Origin: Maribacter polysaccharolyticus | GTDB lineage: Bacteria > Bacteroidota > Bacteroidia > Flavobacteriales > Flavobacteriaceae | Assembly: GCF_028882255.1 (NCBI RefSeq) | Contig: NZ_JARBUY010000003.1 | Location: 705,018-769,017, forward strand | Reading direction: 5' to 3' | Length of the DNA stretch: 64,000 nt | In this document: one piece after another, positions 18,270 through 27,570 of the stretch | Position numbering within the stretch: position 1 is the stretch's first letter | Layout: each line of letters opens with the position of its first letter | Notes under the pieces: generated by a model | What the model was told of the DNA's origin: nothing | Databases searched by the model: none | Seen by the model: only the letters and a program-made list of their open reading frames with translations | Made by a program: the position numbers and the translations under genes

Positions 18270-19805
18270 ATGATGAATAAAAACTTGAATATGGCGAGGA
18301 CAATGATTGTTTTGCTTTTAAGCATCATCAGTGTTGAAACGAATGCACAATCCCTAAAAGTAGCCAGTGTTTTTGGTGATCATATGGTATTACAACGGGA
18401 AAAGGTCGTGCCCGTTTGGGGTCATAGTGCACCCAAAGCGGAAATAACCGTGAAGTTCGCCGGACAGTCAAAAACAACGCGAGCCGGTGCCGATGGTAAG
18501 TGGAGGGTTAAGTTGGATCCCATGGCGGCATCAATTAAGGAGCAGGATATGGTCATTTTCGGGGAGAACGAAGTGATCATAAAAGATATTTTGGTCGGTG
18601 AAGTATGGATTTGTTCCGGGCAATCCAATATGCAAATGGGAGTGTCTTCGTCTGTAGAAGTAAGGGGGTTGGTGCCTTTGGCCAAAAACATTAGAACTTT
18701 TCAAGTGGAGGAAAAAGTGGGCTTGGTAGAACAAGATGAGGCAGTTGGGCAATGGAAAACAACGCATCCACCCAGTGCAGTAGCCTTTTCTTTTGCTTAT
18801 TTTCTTAATAATGTAAGCCAAGTTCCAGTGGGAATCATACAAACCTCTTGGGGAAGTTCGTCCATAGAAGCTTGGATGCCTAGATCTATGGCCCAAGACC
18901 TGCCTATTTTTGATACCATCATGAAGGAGTTTGATGCCAATAAAGAAAGATTGGCAAAAATTAGGGGACTGATGGAAAAACCCAACTGGACAAACCAAGA
19001 AAATATTTTTTTAAGACGCAATTCCAATATTCTTTACAATGCCATGATGCATCCATTGATTCCTTTTGCCTGTAGGGGATTGGTTTGGTATCAAGGAGAA
19101 AGAAATACACGTTACATGGCTGGGTTGCCTAAGGTTGATGAAAAGAATTGGTTCCATAGGGTTAGTGGTATGAAAGATTATGATGAGGTATTGAAAAAAT
19201 GGATACAGACTTATCGTAAGCGTTGGGATGATGATGAAATGCATTTTATGGTCATAATGCTACCGGGCTATGGAAAAGGCACACATAATAACCAAACCAT
19301 AGATGTTGAAAGTCCTACTGAAGAATCTTGGGCTTGGATGCGTGAATCCCAATTGGGGGCTCTTGATCTTCCAGATGTATCCGTGGTCAACACGATTGAT
19401 TTAGGGGATGTGCAAAATATCCATCCAACGGATAAACTTCCCATAGGACAGCGTGCGGCTTTATTGGCAGCAAAGAATACATTGGATCTCGATGTGATTG
19501 CAATGGGGCCAATATGTAATAATGTGAATGTTTTAGACGATAAAATCATTGTGGATTTCAATCATGCAGAAGGATTGAAAACCACCAATGGAAAAGCGCC
19601 TTCAGGATTTTGGATATCAGACGATTCAAAAAAATGGGTAAAAGCAATAGCCATGATCAATGGTGAGTCTGTTGTTTTGAGTTCTCCAGAAGTAAAACGT
19701 CCTAAATACATCCGTTATGCTTTTGCTGGAAAACCTACGGTTAACTTAGTAAATAAAAATGAGTTGCCAGCTTATCCTTTTCGTACAGATAATTGGGAAG
19801 AATAA
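18270..19805 (+). CDS. Sialate O-acetylesterase-like carbohydrate esterase (SASA domain)
   Basis: A 511-residue protein with a signal peptide (cleavage near 'ETNAQ'). The start 'LKVASVFGDHMVLQRE' followed by a small beta-sandwich ('VPVWGHSAPKAEITVKFAG') is the standard N-terminus of bacterial sialate 9-O-acetylesterases. The SGNH-like catalytic domain has 'WICSGQSNMQM' with nucleophile S119, 'GIIQTSWGSSSIEAWMP', 'LVWYQGERNT' and 'GDVQNIHPTDKLPIGQRAALLA', which brings the catalytic His. Full length for the family. In PULs such enzymes remove acetyl groups from many different sugars, not only sialic acid; nothing here points to sialic acid. It sits among sulfatases, so it is best read as a de-O-acetylating accessory enzyme. 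Confidence 0.88.
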   Translation: MMNKNLNMARTMIVLLLSIISVETNAQSLKVASVFGDHMVLQREKVVPVWGHSAPKAEITVKFAGQSKTTRAGADGKWRVKLDPMAASIKEQDMVIFGENEVIIKDILVGEVWICSGQSNMQMGVSSSVEVRGLVPLAKNIRTFQVEEKVGLVEQDEAVGQWKTTHPPSAVAFSFAYFLNNVSQVPVGIIQTSWGSSSIEAWMPRSMAQDLPIFDTIMKEFDANKERLAKIRGLMEKPNWTNQENIFLRRNSNILYNAMMHPLIPFACRGLVWYQGERNTRYMAGLPKVDEKNWFHRVSGMKDYDEVLKKWIQTYRKRWDDDEMHFMVIMLPGYGKGTHNNQTIDVESPTEESWAWMRESQLGALDLPDVSVVNTIDLGDVQNIHPTDKLPIGQRAALLAAKNTLDLDVIAMGPICNNVNVLDDKIIVDFNHAEGLKTTNGKAPSGFWISDDSKKWVKAIAMINGESVVLSSPEVKRPKYIRYAFAGKPTVNLVNKNELPAYPFRTDNWEE

Positions 19806-19824
19806 TTACGATAAAAAAGAGACA

Positions 19825-21594
19825 ATGGAATCTTTTGGGAAATTAAATAGAGGATTGGCATTATCCTTAAAATTAGGCATGATGGTTATGTTTTTATGCC
19901 TTGGGAATATTGTTAAACTACAAGCCCAAGAAAAGCCGAATGTTATCCTAATAATGACAGATGATCAAGGGTATGGCGATTTAAGTTGTCATGGCAATCC
20001 TATTATAGAAACGCCAAATTTAGATCGTTTGCAAAGTGAATCTATTCGATTAACAGACTTTCATGTTAGTCCGTTTTGCACACCTACGCGAGCCGCTTTG
20101 ATGACGGGGCATTATCCGGGAAGAACAGGAGCCTACCGTACCAGTAGTGGGAGAACTTTGATGCATACAGATGAACAGACCATAGCTAATGTATTCGCTT
20201 CAAATGGTTATGTAACGGGAATGGTCGGGAAGTGGCATTTAGGGGATAATGCTCCCCATCGTCCTCAAGATCGTGGATTTCAGGATGTAGTTTGGCATAA
20301 ATGTGGAGGCGTAGGGCAGGCATCCGATTATTGGGGTAATGATTATTTTGATGATGTTTATGAGCGAAATGGGAAATATGAAAAATTTGAAGGCTACTGT
20401 ACCGATGTATGGTTTAGTGAATCTATTCGATTTATTGAAAAAAATAAGGAAAAGCCCTTCATGCTGTATTTGGCAACCAATGCACCTCATGGTCCCTATC
20501 GTGTTGCAGACAAATGGAGTGATCCCTATAAAGAAACGGTAACTTGGAAGAACGGGGCTAATTTTTATGGCATGATTGCCAATTTTGATTATAACCTTGG
20601 AATATTACGTAAGCGATTAGTGGAACTTGGTATAGCAGAGAATACGATACTTGTTTTTATGACAGACAATGGGACCTCAGCTGGAGCAAGTTTCAAAGGA
20701 CTTGATTCGGAACCCCTACAAGGATACAATGCTGGAATGCGAGGAAAAAAATCATCGATATACGATGGAGGTCATAGAGTGCCATTTTTTATATACTGGC
20801 CAAAAGGTAAGCTTACAGGAGGTAAAGACATCAATAGTTTAGCAGCTCATATAGATGTACTACCAACCTTGGCAGAACTTTGTGAGGTAACAGTACCAGA
20901 TACACACCAGCCCGATGGTATTTCATTTGCACCGTTGTTAACAGGAAAGCAGACCGATAAAGTACGCGATAGTTATATTGTTCAGTATCACGCAGGGGCA
21001 TATGCCAAAGATTCTATTGAACCATGGTTAAATTCAGCAGTCTTAACCAGTGATTGGCGTTTAATGAATGGTAAGGTGCTTTATAATATTAAGAATGACC
21101 CTGAACAAAAAAATGACGTTTCCAAAAAATACCCAAAAGTTGTTGAGAACCTAAGAACATACTACATGCCGTATTGGGAATCGGTATCTCCACGTTTAAA
21201 GCCAGTACGTATCGATATTGGTTCTTCATTGGAAAACCCAACGGTTTTATGCTCTCAAGATTGGTATATGGAATCAGGGAATCCACCATGGAATTTTAAT
21301 GCTATCCAAAAATATCCACGTGTAACTGGTCCCTGGATGATTAATATTGAAAAATCGGGACGTTATAGATTCACTTTAAGACAACTTCCAAAAGAAGCTC
21401 ATGCCATTGTTAAAGCTAAAAGAGCAAAAATAAAAATCGCCGGGAAAACTCTGGAAAAACGCATTGAACCTGATAGCAAAGGAGTCATTTTTGAAATAGA
21501 ACTTCAGAAAGGACAAGCCGAATTACTGACTTATTTCTTCTATGAGGATGGAACATCAGGCGGGGCTTATTTTACTGAAGTTAATGCCTTATAA
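19825..21594 (+). CDS. S1 family sulfatase (CTPTR) with C-terminal beta-domain
   Basis: A 589-residue protein starting at the ATG at 19825; an upstream TTG-type extension from 19759 would overlap the previous gene and lacks a signal peptide at its tip. The signal region ends near 'NIVKLQAQ'. Core: 'LIMTDDQGYGDLSCHG', C85 in 'PFCTPTRAALMTGHYPG', 'GKWHLGDNAPHRP', 'FMTDNGTS' and 'IYDGGHRVPFFIYWP'. Unlike the other sulfatases it carries about 130 extra residues after the catalytic fold, from roughly residue 450 on ('RPVRIDIGSSLENP'-like start, then 'GRYRFTLRQLPKEAHA'). This segment is rich in predicted beta-strands and resembles a carbohydrate-binding or dimerisation module. A related core is encoded at 27557. 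Confidence 0.92.
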   Translation: MESFGKLNRGLALSLKLGMMVMFLCLGNIVKLQAQEKPNVILIMTDDQGYGDLSCHGNPIIETPNLDRLQSESIRLTDFHVSPFCTPTRAALMTGHYPGRTGAYRTSSGRTLMHTDEQTIANVFASNGYVTGMVGKWHLGDNAPHRPQDRGFQDVVWHKCGGVGQASDYWGNDYFDDVYERNGKYEKFEGYCTDVWFSESIRFIEKNKEKPFMLYLATNAPHGPYRVADKWSDPYKETVTWKNGANFYGMIANFDYNLGILRKRLVELGIAENTILVFMTDNGTSAGASFKGLDSEPLQGYNAGMRGKKSSIYDGGHRVPFFIYWPKGKLTGGKDINSLAAHIDVLPTLAELCEVTVPDTHQPDGISFAPLLTGKQTDKVRDSYIVQYHAGAYAKDSIEPWLNSAVLTSDWRLMNGKVLYNIKNDPEQKNDVSKKYPKVVENLRTYYMPYWESVSPRLKPVRIDIGSSLENPTVLCSQDWYMESGNPPWNFNAIQKYPRVTGPWMINIEKSGRYRFTLRQLPKEAHAIVKAKRAKIKIAGKTLEKRIEPDSKGVIFEIELQKGQAELLTYFFYEDGTSGGAYFTEVNAL

Positions 21595-21623
21595 ATGAAT
21601 TAATATTAAAAACACAAAAAATA

Positions 21624-23051
21624 ATGAAAATGAATTTCAGAAGTATAAGTGCTTTATTAATACTATTGATTTGTTTAGTATCTTCTGTCAATTCACAAAA
21701 TAAACCCAATATCATCATCCTATTCGCCGATGATTTGGGCTATGGCGATTTAAGTTGTTATGGTGCACAAGATGTACAGACACCTAATATTGATGTACTG
21801 GCCAAGGAAGGGTTGCGGTTTACAGATTTTCAGGTGGCTTCATCGGTATGTAGTCCGTCTAGGGCAGCATTGTTAACAGGGCGTTATCCCATGCGAAACG
21901 GATTTCCTGTGGCTCAAGGCAAAATAGGGAAACATAAAGATTATGGTCTGCACCCCGATGAAATTACGATGGCCGATGTACTCCTACAACACGGATATGC
22001 TACCTTGGCCATTGGGAAGTGGCATTTAGGTTTTAACAAGGGGGCACAACCCATTGACCACGGATTTCAACACTTCTATGGTCTGCAATCCAATTGGCAT
22101 ACAAGTCATCCCGATTTGGATGATGTGTATAGCGACAATCAAGTTGTAAAAGAAAATGTCGCTTTTGAAACCTTAATTGGTGATTATACCCAAAAAGCCA
22201 TTGAATATATTGAAGAAAACAAAAAGAATCCCTTTTTTCTCTATCTAGCCTATCATTCGGTACATTCTCCCATTAAACCAAGTAAGGAATTCATAGGAAC
22301 GTCTAAAGGAAGTCTATATGGCGATTATGTACAGGAATTGGATCACTATGTAGGGCAATTAACTAAAGCACTTACCAAGCATAAATTGGATAAAAATACC
22401 ATTGTTGTTTTTCTATCGGATAACGGGCCCGCTATTTGTCACTTTGGAGGTTCTGCAGGTCCATTAAACGGAGGGAAATATACCACTATGGAAGGTGGTT
22501 TCCGCATTCCGGCCATCATCAAATGGGAAGGTAAATTTGCCACAGGGGTGAATGATACTTTTTTATCCTCTATGGATTTATTGCCAACTTTAACTTCTTT
22601 GGCTGGAGCAGAAATTCCGAAAGACAGGGTAATCGATGGTAAAAACATCACGTCCATTTTAAAAACGGGAAAAGGAGTATCTCCGCATAAATTCGTGTAC
22701 TATTACAATGGAATCAATTTACAGGCCATTAGAAAAGGACAATGGAAATTGCATCTGCCTAGAACTTCGGACGACCAACCCTTTTGGTCTAAAAACAAGA
22801 ATGAAAAACCTTTTAATGGAAGTAACTTAAAGAATATTTCTTGCCGAGGATTGATTGCCTTAGGTCGCCCATTGTTGTTTGATTTGGACCACGACATGGG
22901 AGAGTTAACCGATATTTCTCATAACCACCCAGAAATAGTAGAGGAGCTGTTAAAAGAAGCAGAAAGGATTAGAAAAGAATTGGGAGATATAGATGTCATA
23001 GGAACAGACCAACGTATACCTCCGTTTGAAAATATTCAAGAGAAAATTTAA
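21624..23051 (+). CDS. S1 family sulfatase (CSPSR), secreted
   Basis: A 475-residue protein with a signal peptide ending near 'SSVNSQN'. Core motifs: 'ILFADDLGYGDLSCYGA', C76 in 'SVCSPSRAALLTGRYPMRNG', 'AIGKWHLGFNKG', 'FLSDNGPA' and 'TMEGGFRIPAIIKW'. The C-terminal region keeps 'AIRKGQWKLHLPR' and a long loop with 'NISCRGLIALGRPLLFDLDHD'. It resembles the sulfatase at 16833 most closely among the set, as judged by the shared 'GAE.PKDRVIDG' and 'ELGDID' stretches. It probably removes a sulfate ester from an oligosaccharide in the periplasm. The gap to the next sulfatase gene is 10 bases. Confidence 0.93.
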   Translation: MKMNFRSISALLILLICLVSSVNSQNKPNIIILFADDLGYGDLSCYGAQDVQTPNIDVLAKEGLRFTDFQVASSVCSPSRAALLTGRYPMRNGFPVAQGKIGKHKDYGLHPDEITMADVLLQHGYATLAIGKWHLGFNKGAQPIDHGFQHFYGLQSNWHTSHPDLDDVYSDNQVVKENVAFETLIGDYTQKAIEYIEENKKNPFFLYLAYHSVHSPIKPSKEFIGTSKGSLYGDYVQELDHYVGQLTKALTKHKLDKNTIVVFLSDNGPAICHFGGSAGPLNGGKYTTMEGGFRIPAIIKWEGKFATGVNDTFLSSMDLLPTLTSLAGAEIPKDRVIDGKNITSILKTGKGVSPHKFVYYYNGINLQAIRKGQWKLHLPRTSDDQPFWSKNKNEKPFNGSNLKNISCRGLIALGRPLLFDLDHDMGELTDISHNHPEIVEELLKEAERIRKELGDIDVIGTDQRIPPFENIQEKI

Positions 23052-23061
23052 ATCGAAAAGT

Positions 23062-24648
23062 ATGAAATTAAAACTGGGAGTATCCCTAACAGTAAAATTA
23101 ATCGTTTGCTTATTTTTCATAAGCAGTACATTAAAAATCCAGGCTCAGGATAAACCCAACGTCGTTTATATTTTAGTGGACGATTTGGGTTATGGTGATA
23201 TAGGGGCTTATGGGGCCACAAAGGTAAAAACACCGAATATTGACAAATTGGCCAGTGAAGGTAAAATTTTTACCGATGCGCATTCGGCTTCAGCGGTTTG
23301 TACACCTTCTCGTTATGCATTATTAACGGGGCAATACCCAATAAGAGGAAACCAAGGGCAAGGCATTTGGGGGCCTGCACCCGTTACTTCCGAATTATTG
23401 ATAAACCCGGAACAATTGACCCTTGCCGATGTGTTTAAGAACAGTGGTTATGCCACGGCAGCCTTGGGAAAATGGCATTTGGGGTTTGGCGTGGGTGAAA
23501 ATCTATGGAAAGAGCCTTTGCGTCCTGGCCCCAATGATTTAGGTTTCGATTATTATTTTGGCGTACCTGTTGTAAATAGTGCACCGCCCTATGTATATGT
23601 CGAGAATGATCGTATAGTGGGAGCGGATATAAACGATCCTTTAGTATATGTAGGAAGAGGTAAAGAGCGTGAGGTTACACCAATAACGCCCATTCCTCCA
23701 GAAGCATCACAAAGAACACAAAATATGTTTAAAGGAGCTGTTGAAGCCCATAAATTATACAACGATTATACGGTAGGTGAAGTACTGGCTGGTAAAGCAG
23801 TGGAATGGATTACTGAAAAAACAACAGCCAATAAACAAGAACCCTTCTTTTTATACTTTGCTACTACACATATTCATCATCCTTTTACACCAGGGACTAA
23901 TTTTCAAGGAAAAAGTGATGCCGAACTTTATGGGGATTTTATTCAAGAGTTGGATTGGATGGTCGGCCAAGTAACAACTACGTTAGAGAAACAAGGCGTT
24001 GCAGATAACACGTTAATTGTTTTTACGAGTGACAACGGTGCGATGTTGAATTTAGGAGGACGTAATGCCGTAAAAGCGGGACATAAGATCAATGGCGATT
24101 TATTGGGATTTAAATTTGGCGTTTGGGAAGGTGGACACCGTGTGCCGTTCATCGCCAAATGGCCTGGGAAAATTGAGGCAGGAAGTGTGTCGGACCAATT
24201 GATCTGTAATGTGGATATGTTGGCAACCTTTATGGCAATTACAGGACTAAACCCCAATAGTCATAACGGTTCGGACGGCATGAATATATTGCCTGCTATT
24301 TTGGGCAATCCAAAAGAAAACATAAGAGAAGAACTGTTATTGGCGCCAAAGAGCCAGAAGCATTTGTCTTTAAGAAAAGGAAAGTGGATGTACATTCCGG
24401 CACAAGGCAGTGGTGGCTTTAAAGGTTCCAAACCACACCAACATGCTTGGGGAGGAGCCCCTGCCGTAGCTTTTGTGGGAGGGAAAAACAGCGATATGGA
24501 GAACGGAAAACTAAAGGAAGATGCCCCGCCGGCACAATTGTATGATTTGGAAAAGGATAAATATCAAACCACCAATGTGTACAATCAGTATCCGGAAATC
24601 GTGAAGGAAATGGAAGCTACTTTAAATACGTACAGGCCAAAAAATTAA
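23062..24648 (+). CDS. S1 family sulfatase (CTPSR), secreted
   Basis: A 528-residue protein. The ATG at 23062 is chosen because an upstream start at 23026 would overlap the preceding gene and add a highly basic stretch before the signal peptide; from 23062 the signal peptide reads cleanly to 'LKIQAQ'. Core: 'ILVDDLGYGDIGAYGA', C80 in 'AVCTPSRYALLTGQYPIRG', 'LGKWHLGFGVG', 'FTSDNGAM' and 'VWEGGHRVPFIAKWPG'. It shares 'PYVYVEND' and the general loop plan with the sulfatase at 3607, so the two are probably of one subfamily. The long C-terminal loop 'GSKPHQHAWGGAPAVAF' is specific to this protein. It is the third of three consecutive sulfatase genes. Confidence 0.93.
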   Translation: MKLKLGVSLTVKLIVCLFFISSTLKIQAQDKPNVVYILVDDLGYGDIGAYGATKVKTPNIDKLASEGKIFTDAHSASAVCTPSRYALLTGQYPIRGNQGQGIWGPAPVTSELLINPEQLTLADVFKNSGYATAALGKWHLGFGVGENLWKEPLRPGPNDLGFDYYFGVPVVNSAPPYVYVENDRIVGADINDPLVYVGRGKEREVTPITPIPPEASQRTQNMFKGAVEAHKLYNDYTVGEVLAGKAVEWITEKTTANKQEPFFLYFATTHIHHPFTPGTNFQGKSDAELYGDFIQELDWMVGQVTTTLEKQGVADNTLIVFTSDNGAMLNLGGRNAVKAGHKINGDLLGFKFGVWEGGHRVPFIAKWPGKIEAGSVSDQLICNVDMLATFMAITGLNPNSHNGSDGMNILPAILGNPKENIREELLLAPKSQKHLSLRKGKWMYIPAQGSGGFKGSKPHQHAWGGAPAVAFVGGKNSDMENGKLKEDAPPAQLYDLEKDKYQTTNVYNQYPEIVKEMEATLNTYRPKN

Positions 24649-24657
24649 TTACCGAAC

Positions 24658-25959
24658 ATGGATAATACGCATTATATGGATCTTCGAAAAATTGGAATGG
24701 TGATGTTATCGTTTACATTGATAACCTCTTGTAATAATAAAAAGAAAAGCGAAATGAAAAAAGAAACCAGTACAACGGATGCACTACATGTCCCCCAAGC
24801 GAATGGAAAAAGGGCCACCTATGCCGATGAAGTTGCTTTTATGGAAGAATATATCGACCTGATCCAACTTACCGACGCATCAAACCAGTCAAAAGTGGCT
24901 ATTTCGGCAGCCTTGCAAGGTCGAGTAATGACCAGCAGTGCTTTTGGAACTGAAGGTAGAAGTTATGGATGGATCAATCGTGAGTTGTTCAAATCAAAAG
25001 ATACCTTGGAACATATCAATGTTTTTGGAGGTGAAGAACGATTCTGGTTAGGACCGGAAGGTGGGCAATATTCCATCTTTTTTAAAAAGGGTGCGGAATT
25101 TACCTTAGACGATTGGTACACGCCAAAACTGATAGATTTGGAACCTTTTGATGTAAAGGATGTTTCGTCAACTTCGGCTACATTTACAAAAAAGGCATCA
25201 TTGAAAAATTACGCTGGTTTTCAGTTTGATATGGAGATTGAAAGAGAAGTTGCGATTCTTTCTAAAGAAGCCATTCAAAAAGAACTGGGTTTACAAACGC
25301 TTTCAGGGAATTTAAAAACGGTAGCTTACCAAACGACCAATACACTGACCAACATTGGGCAATCGGATTGGAAAAAAGAAACAGGGTTACTGTCAATTTG
25401 GATGTTGGGTATGTTCAATCATTCGCCCCATACCACTATTTTAATTCCCTATGTCCAAGGGGATACAACCGAGTTGGGACAAGTGGTCAATGATACGTAT
25501 TTCGGGAAAGTGCCTTCGGATCGATTGGTCGTGAAAGAGAACGCTATTTTCTTTAAAGGTGATGGGGAATACCGGAGTAAAATTGGGTTGACTCCTTTGC
25601 GCGCAAAAGATATTGCGGGGTCTTACGATTCAGCAAGTGGAATTTTAACCATCGTCAAATACAACAAACCTGAAAATGTAACGGATTACGTAAACTCTAT
25701 GTGGGAAATTCAAGAGGAACCTTTTAGTGGTGATGTCATTAATGCTTATAATGATGGTGCTCCAGAGCCTGGAGCTAAGCCGTTAGGACCTTTTTATGAG
25801 TTGGAAACTTCTTCTCCCGCATTGGCATTGAAATCCGGGGAAAGTGGCACACATATTCAAACCACTTATCATATAGAAGGTGATGAGGCTAGTTTAAATC
25901 CTATTGTTCAAGAACTGTTTGGAGTTACAATCAATGAAATAAAAACTGCTTTTAAATAA
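24658..25959 (+). CDS. DUF6786-like lipoprotein, probable sugar-binding/mutarotase-like fold
   Basis: A 433-residue protein with a lipobox in 'LSFTLITSCNNKKK'; starts at 24658 or 24676 are both possible, the latter giving a more typical signal length. I recognise it only as a Bacteroidota family (DUF6786, assignment from memory). The readable features are a Thr/Ser-rich linker after the lipid cysteine, then a beta-rich domain with 'VAISAALQGRVMTSSA', 'GGEERFWLGPEGGQYSIFF' and 'HSPHTTILIPY', which recalls aldose-epimerase/galactose-mutarotase-like beta-sandwiches. No catalytic residues can be named. It ends 12 bases before the GH29 gene. A decayed copy of its 3' end, joined to a GH29 tail, lies at 29108-29342, showing that the two families have travelled together at this locus. 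Confidence 0.7.
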   Translation: MDNTHYMDLRKIGMVMLSFTLITSCNNKKKSEMKKETSTTDALHVPQANGKRATYADEVAFMEEYIDLIQLTDASNQSKVAISAALQGRVMTSSAFGTEGRSYGWINRELFKSKDTLEHINVFGGEERFWLGPEGGQYSIFFKKGAEFTLDDWYTPKLIDLEPFDVKDVSSTSATFTKKASLKNYAGFQFDMEIEREVAILSKEAIQKELGLQTLSGNLKTVAYQTTNTLTNIGQSDWKKETGLLSIWMLGMFNHSPHTTILIPYVQGDTTELGQVVNDTYFGKVPSDRLVVKENAIFFKGDGEYRSKIGLTPLRAKDIAGSYDSASGILTIVKYNKPENVTDYVNSMWEIQEEPFSGDVINAYNDGAPEPGAKPLGPFYELETSSPALALKSGESGTHIQTTYHIEGDEASLNPIVQELFGVTINEIKTAFK

Positions 25960-25971
25960 ATTAAATTATAA

Positions 25972-27570
25972 ATGAATATGAACTTAAAAAATTCAATTAT
26001 AATTGCATCAACCGTTTTGACGTTGCTGTCTTGTAATTCACAATCAAAGAAAAAAGAGATAGCACAATTGCCGTATGATGGTAGCTGGGAATCCCTTCAA
26101 AAAATGCCGGTACCCGATTGGTTTAACGATGGTAAAGTAGGCATCTTTATCCATTGGGGGCCTTACAGCGTTATTGGTCACCGTAAAGGGGGTAAAGGAT
26201 ATGCAGAACACGTTCCAAAAATGATATATAAAGATTCCACTTATTATTATCCTTTTTTAAGAGAACGTTGGGGAGCGGCACCACCAGAATTTGGTTATAA
26301 AGACATCATTCCAGAGTTTAAAGCAGAAAAATGGAATCCAGAGGAATGGGCAGAATTGTTTGCTAAAGTAGGGGCAAAGTATGTAGTGTTAACTGCCGAA
26401 CATCACGATGGGTGGGCCAATTGGGATTCTGATTTGACCCCTTGGAATGCTATGGATAAAGGACCTAAACGGGATTTGGTAGGAGATTTAGGAAAAGCGG
26501 TTAGGGAGCAAGGATTAAAATATGCTCCATCGTATCATAGAGAACGTCATACCAGTTTTTTTACCAAGCAACAATATAAAGTACATGCCAAAGCCCAAGA
26601 TGATATTTTAGAAGAAATCAAAAGAAATCCTGAAGCAGAGTCGTTGTACGGACCTTTTGGGTTTAGTAAAGAAGCTGTTGATGAATATGTAGCACGATGG
26701 AAAGAAATTCAAGAGAAATATCAACCTGATTTTTTATGGATTGATGACATTCCTATTTTTACTAGAGATGGAAATAATACACAAGTTGAACCCAAAGTTT
26801 TTAAGCCAGAAATTCAATACTACTACGACCAATGTAGATTGATGATTACGGATTTCATGAACAATGGCGCTCAAAACAATCAAGAGGTTTATGTAAATAA
26901 CAAAGGAAAAAACAGAAACTGGCCAGATGGTATTGGTTGTTTGGAAAAAGACAATTTAATGTTGAAGGTTATTGGTCCTAAATGGCAGAGTTGTACTACG
27001 TTTGGAACATCGTTTGGGTATTTAGAAAATGATAAATACAAATCTGCCAATGCTATTATTGATGAAATGGTAGAAGTAATTTCAAGAAATGGAAACTTTT
27101 TGGTAAACATTGGACCTAAAGCCGATGGCACCATTCCAGAGGAACAAGTAACCTTATTAAATAAAATGGGGAATTGGCTGACTATAAATGGAGCTGCTAT
27201 TTATGGAACGCGTTACTGGAAAGAAAATCATCAGGAAAAGGGACATCTTGCTTTTACTACCAAGGGAACAAAGCTCTTTGCAATTGCATTGGAAAAACCA
27301 GTGAATCCCATAGTTGTTGAAGCTACCAAAGGATGGGCAGAGAATGAGGTGAAGTCGGTTAAACTTCTGGGATCCCAGGCTGATGTTACATGGAGCATGA
27401 CGCCTGAGGGCTTGGAAATAATCCCTCCGGCAGACTTGGGAAAAAGTGACTATGCCTGGTCTTTTGAAATAGCAACAAATAGTGAGCAACATGCTCCCAA
27501 TGCCATACAATCGGATGCGAGTAAGGCGTTGAAAGGGACTAAAAAGGTAGATTTGGATGGAACACATTAA
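25972..27570 (+). CDS. GH29 alpha-L-fucosidase, lipoprotein
   Basis: A 532-residue protein with a lipobox in 'VLTLLSCNSQSK'. GH29 hallmarks occur in order: 'WFNDGKVGIFIHWGPYSV', 'YVVLTAEHHDGWANWDS', and 'PDFLWIDDIPIF' with predicted nucleophile D258. 'GNFLVNIGPKADGTIPEEQ' closes the TIM barrel, and a small C-terminal beta-sandwich ends with 'YAWSFEIATNSEQHAP'. GH29 enzymes retain configuration and release terminal alpha-L-fucose, and some accept L-galactose. The acid/base residue of GH29 is poorly conserved and I do not assign it. The 3' end overlaps the next sulfatase gene by 14 bases, suggesting coupled translation and perhaps sequential action on a sulfated fucoside. Confidence 0.92.
   Translation: MNMNLKNSIIIASTVLTLLSCNSQSKKKEIAQLPYDGSWESLQKMPVPDWFNDGKVGIFIHWGPYSVIGHRKGGKGYAEHVPKMIYKDSTYYYPFLRERWGAAPPEFGYKDIIPEFKAEKWNPEEWAELFAKVGAKYVVLTAEHHDGWANWDSDLTPWNAMDKGPKRDLVGDLGKAVREQGLKYAPSYHRERHTSFFTKQQYKVHAKAQDDILEEIKRNPEAESLYGPFGFSKEAVDEYVARWKEIQEKYQPDFLWIDDIPIFTRDGNNTQVEPKVFKPEIQYYYDQCRLMITDFMNNGAQNNQEVYVNNKGKNRNWPDGIGCLEKDNLMLKVIGPKWQSCTTFGTSFGYLENDKYKSANAIIDEMVEVISRNGNFLVNIGPKADGTIPEEQVTLLNKMGNWLTINGAAIYGTRYWKENHQEKGHLAFTTKGTKLFAIALEKPVNPIVVEATKGWAENEVKSVKLLGSQADVTWSMTPEGLEIIPPADLGKSDYAWSFEIATNSEQHAPNAIQSDASKALKGTKKVDLDGTH

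Noticed and set aside
18531-18998. 155-codon minus-strand frame inside the sialate-esterase-like gene
   Set aside because: Shadow of a strongly supported coding frame.
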